Assembly (NCBI GenBank): GCA_028286165.1
Contig: JAPYMU010000026.1
Span: forward strand, 1-13,848
Reading direction: 5' to 3'
DNA: 13,848 bases
From: Spongiicolonus versatilis
GTDB taxonomy: Bacteria; Pseudomonadota; Gammaproteobacteria; Arenicellales; Spongiicolonaceae
The number at the start of each line of letters is the position of its first letter. Positions within the stretch are counted from its first letter, which is position 1. The position numbers and the translations under genes are program-made. The notes under the pieces are model-generated. The model searched no databases. It was not told the origin of the DNA and saw only the letters and a program-made list of their open reading frames with translations. Of the stretch, positions 1 to 7,604 are shown piece by piece.

Positions 1-2176
1 GGCCGGGGAGGTGCGGGCGAGCCGGCTGGCGGAGCATTTGGGCGGGCGGGATGTTTTTGTGACCGGCGTCGTGGCGGATTTTCCGCAGTATGGCCGGGGG
101 CGGGCGCGGTTTTTGTTTCGGCCATTGTCCGCCCACCACGGCGGCGCCGCCATTGCCCACCCGCACTTGCTCAGTCTGCGCGATTACGGCGGGGGCAGTT
201 ACCGGCAGGGCGAAACGTGGCGGTTGCGGGTGCGGCTGCGGCCGCCGTCCGGGGCGCGCAATCCGGCCGGGCATGACCGTGAGCGGTGGATGTTTTTGCG
301 CGGCATCGGCGGCGGCGGTTATGTCGTCGCCGACCAGCGCAACCAACTCCTGCGCGCGCCGCCGGCGTGGAATATCGTGCCGCAATGGCGGGCGCGGGTG
401 CTGGCCGGCGTCCGGAAACTGCTGGCGGAATCGCCGCACCGGGGCATGGTGGAGGCGCTGGCGGTTGGCGTCCGGGAATCGCTGGGCCGGGCGCAGTGGG
501 AGGTTTTGCGCGCCGGGGGCACCGCCCATCTGGTGGCCATTTCCGGGCTGCACATCGGGCTGGTGGCGGGGCTGGGGTTTGTGCTGGCCGGGGTGCTGTG
601 GCGGCTGGCGATTGTTTTCGGCCCACGGCGGTTTTTCGGCGGGCGGCCGCCGCGGCGGTGGCACTGCTGCCTGCCGGTGGCGCTGGCTTTTGCGCTGTTT
701 TATGCCGCATTAGCCGGGTTTTCGCTGCCCACCCAGCGCGCGCTGGTGATGCTCATCGCCTTCACTGTCACCCGCCTGCTGGACCGCCGCACCGGGCTGT
801 TCTACGGCCTGGCGGTGGCGCTGTTCGGCGTCCTGCTGCTGGACCCGCTGCCGGTGCTGACCGCCGGCTTCTGGCTGTCGTTTGTGGCGGTGGCGGTGAT
901 TGGCCTGGCGCTGGTGAACGCGCCGCCGTTATCAATGGTGCCGGTGGTGGATTCGCCGACCATGACCGCGCGATTCGCCCACTGGCTGCGGCTGAACGTG
1001 CGGCTGGCGGTGCGGGTGCAAGTGGCGCTGGCGCTGGCCATGGCGCCGGCGCTGCTGCTGTTCTTCCAGCAGGCGCCGCCGCTGGCGCCGCTGGTGAACC
1101 TGGTGGTGGTGCCGTGGTTCGGAATAACGGTGGTGCCGGCGGTGCTGTTTGCGGCGGTGGCGCTTTTGGTGGACGCGACCTCGGCGGCGGCGGCGCTGCT
1201 GGCGGTGGCCGAGGGGGCGGTGGCGGTGGCGTGGCCGGTGATGGCGGGGGCGGCGGCATTGCCGTTGGTGGCGCTGCCGAAGCCGTCACCGTGGACATTG
1301 GCGGCGGCGGCAGTGGCGGTGTTTCTGCTGCTGGGCGCCCGCAAGATGCCGGGGCGGTGGCTGGCGCTGGTGTTTGCGGCGCCGCTGGTGTTCGGCGCGC
1401 CGCCGCCGCCGCTGGAGGGGGCGGTGAGGGTGACGGTTCTGGACGCCGGCCAGGGGCTGGCGGTGCTGGTGCGCACCCGCGGCCACAGTCTTTTGTACGA
1501 CGCCGGGCCGGCGTATCCCGGTTTTGACGCCGGGGCGCGGGTGGTGGCGCCGAGTTTGCGCGCCCTGGGCGTGGCGTGGCTGGACGCGCTGGTGCTGAGC
1601 CACGGCGACCGCGACCATGCCGGCGGCGCCGCGGCCGTGACTCGCGCCTTTCGTCCGGCGCGGGTGCTGAGCGGTGAGGCCGGGCGTTTTGCCGGCGCTG
1701 TGGCCTGCGTGGACGGCCAAAGGTGGACCTGGGACGGCGTGACCTTCACCTTCCTCGCCCCGCCGCCCGGCGCCGCCGATAACCCCAACAATGCCTCTTG
1801 TGTCCTGCAAGTGGCCGGCGCCGGCGGGGCGGTGCTGCTGACCGGCGACATTGAGCGCGCCGCCGAGCGGGCATTGTTAGCCCGCCACCGCCACCGCCTG
1901 CGCGCCGCCGCCGTTCTCGTCCCGCACCACGGCAGCCGCACCTCCAGCAGCCCGGCCTTCGTCGCCGCCGTCGGCGCCCCGGTGGCCATTGTCAGCGCCG
2001 CCCGCCACAGCCACCACGGCCACCCGCACCCGCAAGTGGTCGCCCGCTACCGCCGCGCCGGGAGTGAAGTGTGGAACACCGCGGAGGAGGGCGCCGTCAC
2101 CCTCACCCTCGCCGCCGATGGCGCCCTCGCCGTCACCAGCGAGCGGCGGCGGCGGCCGGGATTGTGGGGGAAGTAG
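1..2176 (+). CDS. comEC: ComEC/Rec2 family DNA internalisation channel, 5' partial
   Basis: Inner-membrane channel that carries single-stranded DNA into the cytoplasm during natural transformation. The frame is open to the left edge, so the true start and the first membrane helices are missing; the first in-frame candidate is a GTG at 11, but it is unlikely to be the real start. Residue numbers below count from that GTG. An N-terminal OB-like domain (DUF4131) covers about 1-115 and includes NPAGHDRERW. The Competence domain follows with its hallmark HLVAISGLHIGL at 173-184 and many hydrophobic helices to about 465. The C-terminal metallo-beta-lactamase-like domain starts at VTVLDAGQG and carries HGDRDH (531-536), LLTGDIE and LVPHHGSRTS. 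The metal-ligand motif looks intact, so I see no sign of decay. About 721 residues plus a missing N-terminus fits the family length. Its neighbour bamE begins 37 bases downstream on the same strand. Confidence 0.95.
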   Translation, partial: AGEVRASRLAEHLGGRDVFVTGVVADFPQYGRGRARFLFRPLSAHHGGAAIAHPHLLSLRDYGGGSYRQGETWRLRVRLRPPSGARNPAGHDRERWMFLRGIGGGGYVVADQRNQLLRAPPAWNIVPQWRARVLAGVRKLLAESPHRGMVEALAVGVRESLGRAQWEVLRAGGTAHLVAISGLHIGLVAGLGFVLAGVLWRLAIVFGPRRFFGGRPPRRWHCCLPVALAFALFYAALAGFSLPTQRALVMLIAFTVTRLLDRRTGLFYGLAVALFGVLLLDPLPVLTAGFWLSFVAVAVIGLALVNAPPLSMVPVVDSPTMTARFAHWLRLNVRLAVRVQVALALAMAPALLLFFQQAPPLAPLVNLVVVPWFGITVVPAVLFAAVALLVDATSAAAALLAVAEGAVAVAWPVMAGAAALPLVALPKPSPWTLAAAAVAVFLLLGARKMPGRWLALVFAAPLVFGAPPPPLEGAVRVTVLDAGQGLAVLVRTRGHSLLYDAGPAYPGFDAGARVVAPSLRALGVAWLDALVLSHGDRDHAGGAAAVTRAFRPARVLSGEAGRFAGAVACVDGQRWTWDGVTFTFLAPPPGAADNPNNASCVLQVAGAGGAVLLTGDIERAAERALLARHRHRLRAAAVLVPHHGSRTSSSPAFVAAVGAPVAIVSAARHSHHGHPHPQVVARYRRAGSEVWNTAEEGAVTLTLAADGALAVTSERRRRPGLWGK

Positions 2177-2213
2177 TGCGCGGGTTGCCGGGCTGGGTTA
2201 TCATTGCGCCGCC

Positions 2214-2561
2214 GTGCACAAAACCGTGAACCGACTCCTGATAATTTTCATCCTCGCCGCGGCGGTGGCGGGCGGCGGGTGTATTTTTAAGATTCACCGG
2301 GTTGAGGTGCAGCAGGGAAATATTCTCAGCGCCGAGATGCTGGAGCAGGTGAAGCCCGGCATGAGCCGGCGCGAGGTGCAGTCGCTGCTGGGGACGCCGC
2401 TGGTGACCGATGTGTTCCACGCCGAGCGCTGGGATTACTACTACCTGCGCCGCGACAACACGCGCAAAGGGGCGGTGCAAAGCCGGGTGACGGTGGTTTT
2501 TGACGGCGACGGGGTGGCGCGGGTGGAGGGCGACCCGGAAGTTTTTGAGCAGATTCCCTGA
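2214..2561 (+). CDS. bamE: Outer membrane protein assembly factor BamE (SmpA/OmlA lipoprotein)
   Basis: Small lipoprotein of the BAM complex, which folds beta-barrel proteins into the outer membrane. The SmpA/OmlA core is clear: VEVQQGNILSAEMLEQVKPG, then RREVQSLLGTPLVTD, ERWDYYY and VVFDGDGVARVEGDP. A signal peptide (NRLLIIFILAAAVAGGG) ends at a cysteine; the preceding GGG is an atypical lipobox that fits only the looser lipoprotein pattern. Isoleucine at +2 suggests outer-membrane sorting. The frame is open far upstream through the end of comEC, but that part is a shadow. Start candidates are GTG at 2214 (115 aa) or GTG at 2226 (111 aa). No ATG and no good Shine-Dalgarno sequence is visible, so the choice is uncertain. 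It is followed by a terminator and converges on rnfH with 9 bases between stop codons, as in E. coli, where recN rather than comEC lies upstream. Confidence 0.93.
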   Translation: MHKTVNRLLIIFILAAAVAGGGCIFKIHRVEVQQGNILSAEMLEQVKPGMSRREVQSLLGTPLVTDVFHAERWDYYYLRRDNTRKGAVQSRVTVVFDGDGVARVEGDPEVFEQIP

Positions 2562-2588
2562 GCCGGGAACTCAGCGCCGGCTTTTTTT
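2562..2588 (+). terminator. Rho-independent terminator of bamE
   Basis: Directly after the bamE stop codon, GCCGG (2562-2566) pairs with CCGGC (2577-2581) around a 10-base loop and is followed by seven T residues (2582-2588). The structure lies over the last codons of the opposing rnfH gene; the T-run is read there as lysine codons. Only the plus strand has the T-run, so it should stop bamE transcription but not rnfH. The 5-bp all-GC stem is short. Confidence 0.75.
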
Positions 2589-2867
2589 CAATCGTGCGCG
2601 GCGGCGGCGGGCTTCCTTTGGATCGAGCGCGAGGGGGCGGTAGATTTCCACCCGGTCGCCGTCCGCAACCGGCGTCGCCATGCTCACCCGGCGGCCGAAG
2701 ATGCCGGCTTGCCAAACGCCGGCCTGCAACTCCGGATGGCGTTTGGCGATGCCGGAGCGCGCAATCACCGCCGCCACGCTGTCGCCGGCGGCGGCGGTGA
2801 CGGTGAGCACGGTCTGCGCATCGGCGCGGGCGTAGACCACTTCCAGATTAAGGGTTTCGGCTTCCAT
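2571..2867 (-). CDS. rnfH: RnfH family ubiquitin-like protein (UPF0125)
   Basis: A 98-residue protein of the RnfH (YfjF) family with a beta-grasp, ubiquitin-like fold. Its biochemical role is not firmly established; the E. coli homologue was once called RatB. Family features are the opening LNLEVVYARAD, the central GIAKRHPEL and VWQAGIFGRRVS, and the closing DGDRVEIYRPLALDPKEARRRRA with a basic tail. I chose the ATG at 2867, giving MEAETLNLEVVYA; the longer open frame upstream is a shadow of ratA. It overlaps the end of ratA by 20 bases, indicating a two-gene operon with coupled translation. The lysine-rich C-terminus is encoded by the T-run of the bamE terminator on the other strand. Confidence 0.92.
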   Translation of the reverse strand: MEAETLNLEVVYARADAQTVLTVTAAAGDSVAAVIARSGIAKRHPELQAGVWQAGIFGRRVSMATPVADGDRVEIYRPLALDPKEARRRRARLKKSRR

Positions 2868-3291
2868 ACACGCTGCGGGCGCGGTGGTGGAATGCGTCCA
2901 CCATGCCGTCGGAAATTTTCTCAAACAGCGGCCCGGCCACCGCCGCCAGCGCGCGGCCGGCGATGGCGAAGCGAATCTCAAATTCCACCCGGCATGCGCC
3001 GGCCGCCAGCGGCGTGAACCGCCACTCGCCCCGCAGGTCGCTGAACAAGCCGGCCACCGACTGCATGACGATGGAGCGGCCGGCGGTGTTGCGGTTGCGG
3101 GTGGTGAAGGATTTGTGCAGGCCGCCCCAGGCGATACTGACGCGCGCCGTCACGGTGTCGCCGGCGGCGCTGAGCACCCGGGCCTGCGCGCACCACGGCA
3201 GAAACTCCGGGTACTTTTCAATGTCGGCCACCAGCGCAAACATCTGCGCCGCATCGTACTGCACGATGGCCGATCTTTTGATATGCTTCAT
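2848..3291 (-). CDS. ratA: RatA/Coq10-like START-domain protein
   Basis: A 147-residue member of the polyketide cyclase/START family that includes mitochondrial Coq10 and bacterial RatA. Coq10 homologues bind ubiquinone; E. coli RatA was reported to inhibit 70S ribosome assembly, although its status as a toxin is debated. The family pattern is clear from the N-terminus: IKRSAIVQYDAAQMFALVAD, IEKYPEFLPWC, then TRNRN, and a C-terminal amphipathic helix containing GPLFEKISDGMVDAFHHRA. The start is the ATG at 3291. An upstream extension in the same frame is low-complexity (a run of phenylalanines antisense to the SmpB lysines) and is not real. It is divergent from smpB with only 31 bases between start codons, and overlaps rnfH by 20 bases downstream. 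The arrangement matches E. coli. Confidence 0.93.
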   Translation of the reverse strand: MKHIKRSAIVQYDAAQMFALVADIEKYPEFLPWCAQARVLSAAGDTVTARVSIAWGGLHKSFTTRNRNTAGRSIVMQSVAGLFSDLRGEWRFTPLAAGACRVEFEIRFAIAGRALAAVAGPLFEKISDGMVDAFHHRARSVYGSRNP

Positions 3292-3322
3292 CGGGTTGTC
3301 CAGTGCGCGCCGGGTTGATGCA

Positions 3323-3826
3323 ATGTCGGGAAAAAAGAAAAAAAAGCCGGGCGCGGGCGGTGCAAAAACCGCCGCCGCCATCGCCGACAACAGAAAAGCG
3401 CGCCGCGACTATTTTATCGAAGAACAGTTTGAAGCGGGGCTTGCCCTGCTGGGCTGGGAGGTGAAAAGTTTGCGCGAAGGCCGCGCCCAAATCAAGGAAA
3501 GTTACGTGGCGGTGCGCGGCGGCGAGGTTTTTCTCTCCGGCGCGCATTTCTCGCCGCTGCCCAACGCCGCCGTCGGCGGCAATTTGCCCGGCCCGAGGCG
3601 CGAGCGAAAACTGCTCCTGAACCGCCATGAAATCGACCGCCTCGGCGGCGCCGTGGAACGGCGCGGGTATACGCTGGTGCCGCTGTCGCTCTACTGGAAA
3701 CGCGGGCGGGCCAAGATTCGCATCGCGCTGGCGCGGGGCAAAAAGCAGTATGACAAGCGCGCCGATGTCAAGGAACGTGAGTGGCAGCGGGAAAAACAGC
3801 GGCTTTTTCGGCGCGGCCAGCGGTGA
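3323..3826 (+). CDS. smpB: SsrA-binding protein SmpB
   Basis: Protein partner of tmRNA in trans-translation: it binds the tRNA-like domain of ssrA, delivers it to stalled ribosomes and occupies the empty mRNA channel with its C-terminal tail. The 167-residue product (E. coli has 160) shows NRKARRDYFIEEQFEAGLAL, GWEVKSLREGRAQIKESYV, LLLNRHEIDRL, and the basic tail KKQYDKRADVKEREWQREK. The ATG at 3323 gives a lysine-rich N-terminus (MSGKKKKKPG); no convincing Shine-Dalgarno sequence precedes it. The frame is open further upstream, but that is antisense to ratA. tmRNA begins 53 bases after the stop codon with its own promoter, so the two rescue components are adjacent but probably separately transcribed. 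Confidence 0.97.
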   Translation: MSGKKKKKPGAGGAKTAAAIADNRKARRDYFIEEQFEAGLALLGWEVKSLREGRAQIKESYVAVRGGEVFLSGAHFSPLPNAAVGGNLPGPRRERKLLLNRHEIDRLGGAVERRGYTLVPLSLYWKRGRAKIRIALARGKKQYDKRADVKEREWQREKQRLFRRGQR

Positions 3827-3838
3827 GGGCGGCGGGGG

Positions 3839-3867
3839 TTGTTTTTTTCCTTTGGGGGTGGCATAAT
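3839..3867 (+). promoter_or_regulatory. Sigma70-type promoter of ssrA
   Basis: TTGTTT (3839-3844) and CATAAT (3862-3867) are separated by a 17-base spacer. This would place transcription start a few bases before the mature tmRNA 5' end at 3880, leaving a short leader for RNase P to remove. The -10 box stands out in this GC-rich sequence. Prediction by inspection only. Confidence 0.6.
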
Positions 3868-3879
3868 ACGGATTCTCCT

Positions 3880-4233
3880 GGGGGCGACCGGTTTTGACGT
3901 GGGTCGCGAAACCATTGGAGCATGCCGAGGTGGCAGACATCCTCGTAAATCCTGGCTGCAAACTTTTAGTTGCCAACGACGACAACTACGCTCTGGCGGC
4001 TTAAACCCGCCAGCCTCTCGTCCTGAATCGCCTGTAGTTCGGGAGCCGGGAGTCAAAAATGCAGGACCGCGCCGCCGCCCGCCCGTAGCGGCCGGCGTTA
4101 AACAGAAACGGGCTCGCCGCGCGCCACACCTGTCTGCCGATGGGAGCGCGGCTAAAATGAGCGCAGACTAAGCATGTAGGGCCAATGAGCGTAGGGCTGA
4201 CGGACGCGGGTTCGATTCCCGCCGCCTCCACCA
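3880..4233 (+). ncRNA. ssrA: tmRNA (one-piece, SsrA)
   Basis: Transfer-messenger RNA that rescues stalled ribosomes and tags the nascent protein for proteolysis. The 5' GGGGGCG (3880-3886) pairs with CGCCTCC (4223-4229) to make a 7-bp acceptor stem with one G-U pair, followed by A and an encoded CCA (4231-4233). Conserved blocks are visible: CGAAACC and GCATGCCGAGG near the 5' end, the tag reading frame at 3972-4004, GACTAAGCATGTAG at 4166-4179, and the T-arm GGTTCGATTCC. The length of 354 nt is typical for a one-piece proteobacterial tmRNA. It is not the permuted two-piece form. Five T residues follow CCA directly. Confidence 0.97.
3972..4004 (+). other. tmRNA tag-peptide reading frame
   Basis: The resume codon GCC at 3972 begins ten codons for ANDDNYALAA followed by TAA (4002-4004). 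The C-terminal ALAA is the degron recognised by ClpXP/ClpAP. E. coli encodes ANDENYALAA, so this tag differs by one acidic substitution; from memory, the same tag occurs in pseudomonads. Confidence 0.95.
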
Positions 4234-4243
4234 TTTTTCTCAG

Positions 4244-4260
4244 CGCCGCATCCTGCGGCG
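4244..4260 (+). repeat. GC-rich hairpin between ssrA and the GH4 gene
   Basis: CGCCGCA (4244-4250) and TGCGGCG (4254-4260) form a perfect 7-bp stem with a 3-base loop. The T-run at 4234-4238 lies before the hairpin rather than after it, so this is not a standard plus-strand terminator. It could help to define the tmRNA 3' processing boundary, affect translation of the GTG start 14 bases downstream, or have no function. Confidence 0.4.
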
Positions 4261-4273
4261 GCGGGCCGCCGGC

Positions 4274-5623
4274 GTGATTAAATTCTGCATCATCGGCGCC
4301 GGCAGCGCGGAATTCACCCGCCGCATCGTCGGTGATGTTTTGCGCGTGCCGGAATTTAAGCGCATGCACCTGGCGCTGATGGATATTGACGGTGAACGTT
4401 TGCAGGCGGCGCGGCGCATTGTCGCCGGCCTCGCCTCGCAGTGCAAAGCCAGCCCCGCCATCACCGTCCACCGCGAAAGAAAACCGGCCCTGGCGGGCGC
4501 CGATTTTGTTCAGACGTCAATCCAGGTCGGCGGCTACAAGCCGGCGACCGTGGCCGATTTTGCAATCCCGAAAAAATACGGCCTGCGCCAGACCATCGGC
4601 GACACGCTCGGCATCGGCGGCATTATGCGGGGGCTGCGCACCATTCCGGTGCTGTTTGCCATTGCCGAGGACATCGCCGCCTGCTGTCCGCGCGCGCTGT
4701 GGCTGCAGTATGTCAATCCCATGGCGATAAACATGATTGCCCTGGGGCGCGCCCATGGCGGGGTCAGGGCGGTGGGGCTGTGCCATTCGGTGCCGGGGAC
4801 GGTGGCAATGCTGGCGCAGGATTTGGGCGAGCCGCCGGACAGCATCCAATACCGCTGCGCCGGCATCAACCACATGGCGTTTTACACCAAACTCGCCAAA
4901 CGCCGCGCCGATGGAACGGAGGAAGATTTATACCCGCGCCTGCGCGCCCATGCGGCGCGGGTGGTCAACGGCGAAGCGCCGTCGTCGCGCGCGCCTGAGA
5001 TTCACGGCCGGCAACTGGCGGAGAAAGTGCGCTACGAAGTCCTCCTGCGGCTCGGTTATTTTGTCACCGAAAGTTCGGAGCATTTCGCCGAATATGTGCC
5101 GTGGTTTATCAAGCCGCGGCGGCCGGATTTAATTGAAAAATACCAAATCCCTTTGGATGAATACCCGGCCCGCTGCCGGGCGGCGGAGCGCCAGTGGCGG
5201 GAGGCGGAGCACGCCGCCGGCCAGGAACCGCCGCCGCCGTCCAACGAGTATGCCGCGCCCATCATCCGCGCCATGGCCCTCGGCGGGGTGGCGGAGATTT
5301 ACGGCAATGTCCCGAACCGCGGCGGCTTGATTCCCAATCTGCCGCGCGAGACGTGCGTGGAGGTGCCGTGCATGGTGGACCGCGGGGGGATTGCGCCGCG
5401 GCCGGCGCCGCCGCTGCCCCGGCAACTGGCGGCGCTGATGCAAACCAGCATCAATGTGCAACTGCTGGTGGTGGAAGCGGCGCTGAGCGGCAGGCGGGAG
5501 CATGTGTACCATGCGGCAATGCTGGATCCGTTGACCGCCGCCACGCTGCCGCCGGACGACATATGTGAAATGACCGACGAACTGCTCGCCGCGCACGGCG
5601 ATTCCATGCCGCCGCTGGGTTGA
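4274..5623 (+). CDS. Glycoside hydrolase family 4, alpha-galactosidase type (MelA-like)
   Basis: Cytoplasmic GH4 enzyme that cleaves alpha-galactosides by an NAD+- and divalent-metal-dependent redox-elimination mechanism typical of the family. The 449 residues are full length. The Rossmann dinucleotide site is FCIIGAGSAEF (4-14). Further family motifs are QTIGDTLGIGGIMRGLR (106-122), YVNPM (146-150), CHSVPGT (170-176) and CAGINHMAFY (195-204). By homology, C170 and H200 would be the metal ligands. The CHSV signature is the one associated with alpha-galactosidases; alpha-glucosidases and phospho-glucosidases of GH4 carry other motifs, so substrate type is likely but not proven. ESSEHFAEYVPWF is also conserved. 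The start is GTG at 4274; the next in-frame ATG would remove the Rossmann motif. There is no visible promoter or Shine-Dalgarno sequence. It converges on the importer ATPase gene with 17 bases between them. Confidence 0.9.
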   Translation: MIKFCIIGAGSAEFTRRIVGDVLRVPEFKRMHLALMDIDGERLQAARRIVAGLASQCKASPAITVHRERKPALAGADFVQTSIQVGGYKPATVADFAIPKKYGLRQTIGDTLGIGGIMRGLRTIPVLFAIAEDIAACCPRALWLQYVNPMAINMIALGRAHGGVRAVGLCHSVPGTVAMLAQDLGEPPDSIQYRCAGINHMAFYTKLAKRRADGTEEDLYPRLRAHAARVVNGEAPSSRAPEIHGRQLAEKVRYEVLLRLGYFVTESSEHFAEYVPWFIKPRRPDLIEKYQIPLDEYPARCRAAERQWREAEHAAGQEPPPPSNEYAAPIIRAMALGGVAEIYGNVPNRGGLIPNLPRETCVEVPCMVDRGGIAPRPAPPLPRQLAALMQTSINVQLLVVEAALSGRREHVYHAAMLDPLTAATLPPDDICEMTDELLAAHGDSMPPLG

Positions 5624-5640
5624 GATGCGGTAACGGTGAA

Positions 5641-6738
5641 TCAACTGCGGCGGCTGCTGCCGCCGGGGTCGAAAATGTGCGCGTCGGCCGGGGCGATGCA
5701 CAGCGGCAGGGCGCCGCCATCGGCGGTGGACTCGCCGGGGGATTCCACCACCACGGTTTCGCCGTCCCGGGTTTTGCAGTAGTGGCAGGTGGCGCCGCCC
5801 AAACGCTCACCGGCCTCCACGGCCAGCGAAAAACAGGCGCCGTCCTTTGCCGTCCGTCCGCCGGCCGGCAGCGCATTGGGGCGCACACCCACCATGAGTT
5901 TTTCGCCCGGCGCAATCCGCCATTGGTCCGCCGGCAAAGTCAGCGTTGCATCTTCGGTGAAAGCGAGGCGCAGCACGATTTCCGCGGACACGCTTTGCAC
6001 AACGGCCGGCAGAAAATTCATCTTGGGCGCGCCGATGAAGCCGGCGACGAATTGATTGCACGGACGGTGGTACAACTCCATGGGCGTGCCGCATTGTTCA
6101 ATGCGCCCGTCGCGCAGCACCACGATGCGGTCGGCCAGGGTCATCGCCTCCACCTGGTCGTGGGTCACATGGATCATGGTCGCCCGCAGGCGGGCGTGCA
6201 GGCGGCGGATTTCCATTCGCATTTGTGTGCGCAGTTCAGCATCCAGGTTGGACAGCGGTTCGTCCAGCAGAAACACCTGCGGCTCGCGCACAATGGCGCG
6301 GCCGATGGCGACACGCTGCCGCTGGCCGCCGGACAGTTCGGCCGGTTTGCGCTCCAGCAGGCCGTGCAGGTGCAAAGTTGCCGCCGCGGCCTCCACGCGG
6401 CGGGAGATTTCCTCCTTCGGCATGCGCGCCGCCATTTTCAGCCCGAAGCCGATGTTTTCACGCACGCTCATGTGCGGATACAGGGCATATGATTGAAACA
6501 CCATGGCCACCCCGCGCTGCCCGGCGGGCACCTCGTTCATGCGCCGCCCGCCGATGAGAACTTCACCCTCGCTGATGCTTTCCAGCCCGGCAATCATGCG
6601 CAGCAGTGTGGACTTGCCGCAGCCGGAGGGGCCGACAAAAACCACAAACTCGCCGGCCGCCACCTCCAGGTCGGCGCCGTGGATGATGGTTGTTTTGCCG
6701 AAGTGTTTCACCACGCCGCGCAGGGATAGGGCGCTCAT
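5641..6738 (-). CDS. Sugar ABC transporter ATP-binding protein (MsmK/UgpC/MalK type)
   Basis: Cytoplasmic ATPase that powers the two permeases encoded upstream. The 365-residue protein has all nucleotide-binding motifs: Walker A GPSGCGKST (36-44), Q-loop Q82, signature LSGGQ (135-139), Walker B VFLLDEP (155-161) and the H-loop histidine H193 in VTHDQ. The C-terminal third (about 240-365) is a TOBE/OB-type regulatory domain with NFLPA and GVRPNAL. The length fits the CUT1-family ATPases that serve oligosaccharide importers. The ATG at 6738 gives MSALSLRGVVKHFG, preceded by a purine-rich GGATGGGG ribosome-binding region. A longer open frame in the same phase runs back to 7632 but is only a shadow over the permease. 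It is last in the four-gene operon, 17 bases after the MalG-type permease. Confidence 0.95.
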   Translation of the reverse strand: MSALSLRGVVKHFGKTTIIHGADLEVAAGEFVVFVGPSGCGKSTLLRMIAGLESISEGEVLIGGRRMNEVPAGQRGVAMVFQSYALYPHMSVRENIGFGLKMAARMPKEEISRRVEAAAATLHLHGLLERKPAELSGGQRQRVAIGRAIVREPQVFLLDEPLSNLDAELRTQMRMEIRRLHARLRATMIHVTHDQVEAMTLADRIVVLRDGRIEQCGTPMELYHRPCNQFVAGFIGAPKMNFLPAVVQSVSAEIVLRLAFTEDATLTLPADQWRIAPGEKLMVGVRPNALPAGGRTAKDGACFSLAVEAGERLGGATCHYCKTRDGETVVVESPGESTADGGALPLCIAPADAHIFDPGGSSRRS

Positions 6739-6755
6739 TGTTTGGTCCCCATCCT

Positions 6756-7604
6756 TCAGCCTTTGGTTGCGCCGGCGGTTAAGCCGGCGATGAAGTGGCG
6801 TTGCAGCCAGAAAAAGCAAACCACCGGGGGCAGGGCGGCGATGATGGAGCCCGCCGACAGCAGATGCCATTGCGCGCGGTAGGTGCCCTTGAGCGCCTGC
6901 AGGCCGACCGTCACCGGGCGCGACTGGTCGTCCGGGGCCAAAATCAAGCCCCAGAAAAAATCGTTCCAGATGAAGGTGAACTCCAGCACCGCCAGCGCCG
7001 CCAGCGCCGGCAAAATCAGCGGCATCACGATGTGCAGGTAAATGCGCCATTCGGGAACCCCGTCGGCGCGCGCCGCCTCCAGCATTTCCCCCGGCAACTG
7101 GCGGATAAAGCCGCGCAGAAAGAAAGTGCAAAAGCCGGTCTGAAAAGCAATGTGAAACAGCGCCAGCCCGGTCTTGGTGTTGTAGAGGCCGAGGGACAGG
7201 GAAAAATCGCGCACCGGAATCATCAAAATCTGAAACGGAATAAAATTGCCGGCGATAAACATCGCGTAAACCAGAAAGTCGGCGCGAAAACGAAACGTGG
7301 CCAGCGCATAACTGGCCATGGAACTCAGCAGCAGCGCGGCCGCCACCGATGGCAGCGTGACCAGCGCGCTGTTGGCGAAGTAGCGCAGCATGTTGGTGCC
7401 GGCAAAAATCGCCCGGTAATTTTCCACCATGGCGGTGTCGGCGGGCCATGACCAGTAGTTGGCGGCGGCGATGTCGGCGGCGGTGCGCACCGAAGTCAGC
7501 ATGATTGCCGCCAGCGGCAGCAGCCACAGCGCCAGCGAAGTCCACAGCACGCACTGGTAGGCGGCGCGGATGGCGGGCTTGGGCGGCAGCGGGGCGGGAA
7601 ACAT
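6756..7604 (-). CDS. Carbohydrate ABC transporter permease, MalG/UgpE type
   Basis: Second inner-membrane permease subunit of the sugar importer. The 282 residues contain about six hydrophobic segments, beginning near 15-37, and the EAA cytoplasmic loop EAARADGVPEWRIYLHIVMP (176-195), which docks with the ATPase. YWSWPADTAMVENY near the N-terminus and NDFFWGLIL, followed by RPVTVGLQ, are typical of the MalG branch. The ATG at 7604 directly abuts the TAA of the preceding permease with no bases between, and GGGAGAG at the end of that gene serves as the Shine-Dalgarno sequence, so translation is probably coupled. The EAA loop is intact, and nothing suggests decay. Confidence 0.95.
   Translation of the reverse strand: MFPAPLPPKPAIRAAYQCVLWTSLALWLLPLAAIMLTSVRTAADIAAANYWSWPADTAMVENYRAIFAGTNMLRYFANSALVTLPSVAAALLLSSMASYALATFRFRADFLVYAMFIAGNFIPFQILMIPVRDFSLSLGLYNTKTGLALFHIAFQTGFCTFFLRGFIRQLPGEMLEAARADGVPEWRIYLHIVMPLILPALAALAVLEFTFIWNDFFWGLILAPDDQSRPVTVGLQALKGTYRAQWHLLSAGSIIAALPPVVCFFWLQRHFIAGLTAGATKG

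Noticed and set aside
1180..1330. Dense GGC/GCG repeats in comEC, considered as a simple-sequence phase-variation tract.
   Set aside because: The repeats are irregular and encode alanine/valine-rich membrane helices; there is no uniform repeat unit of the kind that slips.
286..1527. A 413-codon open frame on the plus strand, overlapping comEC in another phase.
   Set aside because: It is almost entirely glycine and alanine, produced by reading the GGC/GCG-rich membrane domain of comEC out of frame.
802..1989. Minus-strand open frame of 395 codons opposite comEC.
   Set aside because: Low-complexity A/T/S/P-rich product antisense to a well-supported ComEC; no ribosome-binding site and no recognisable motif.
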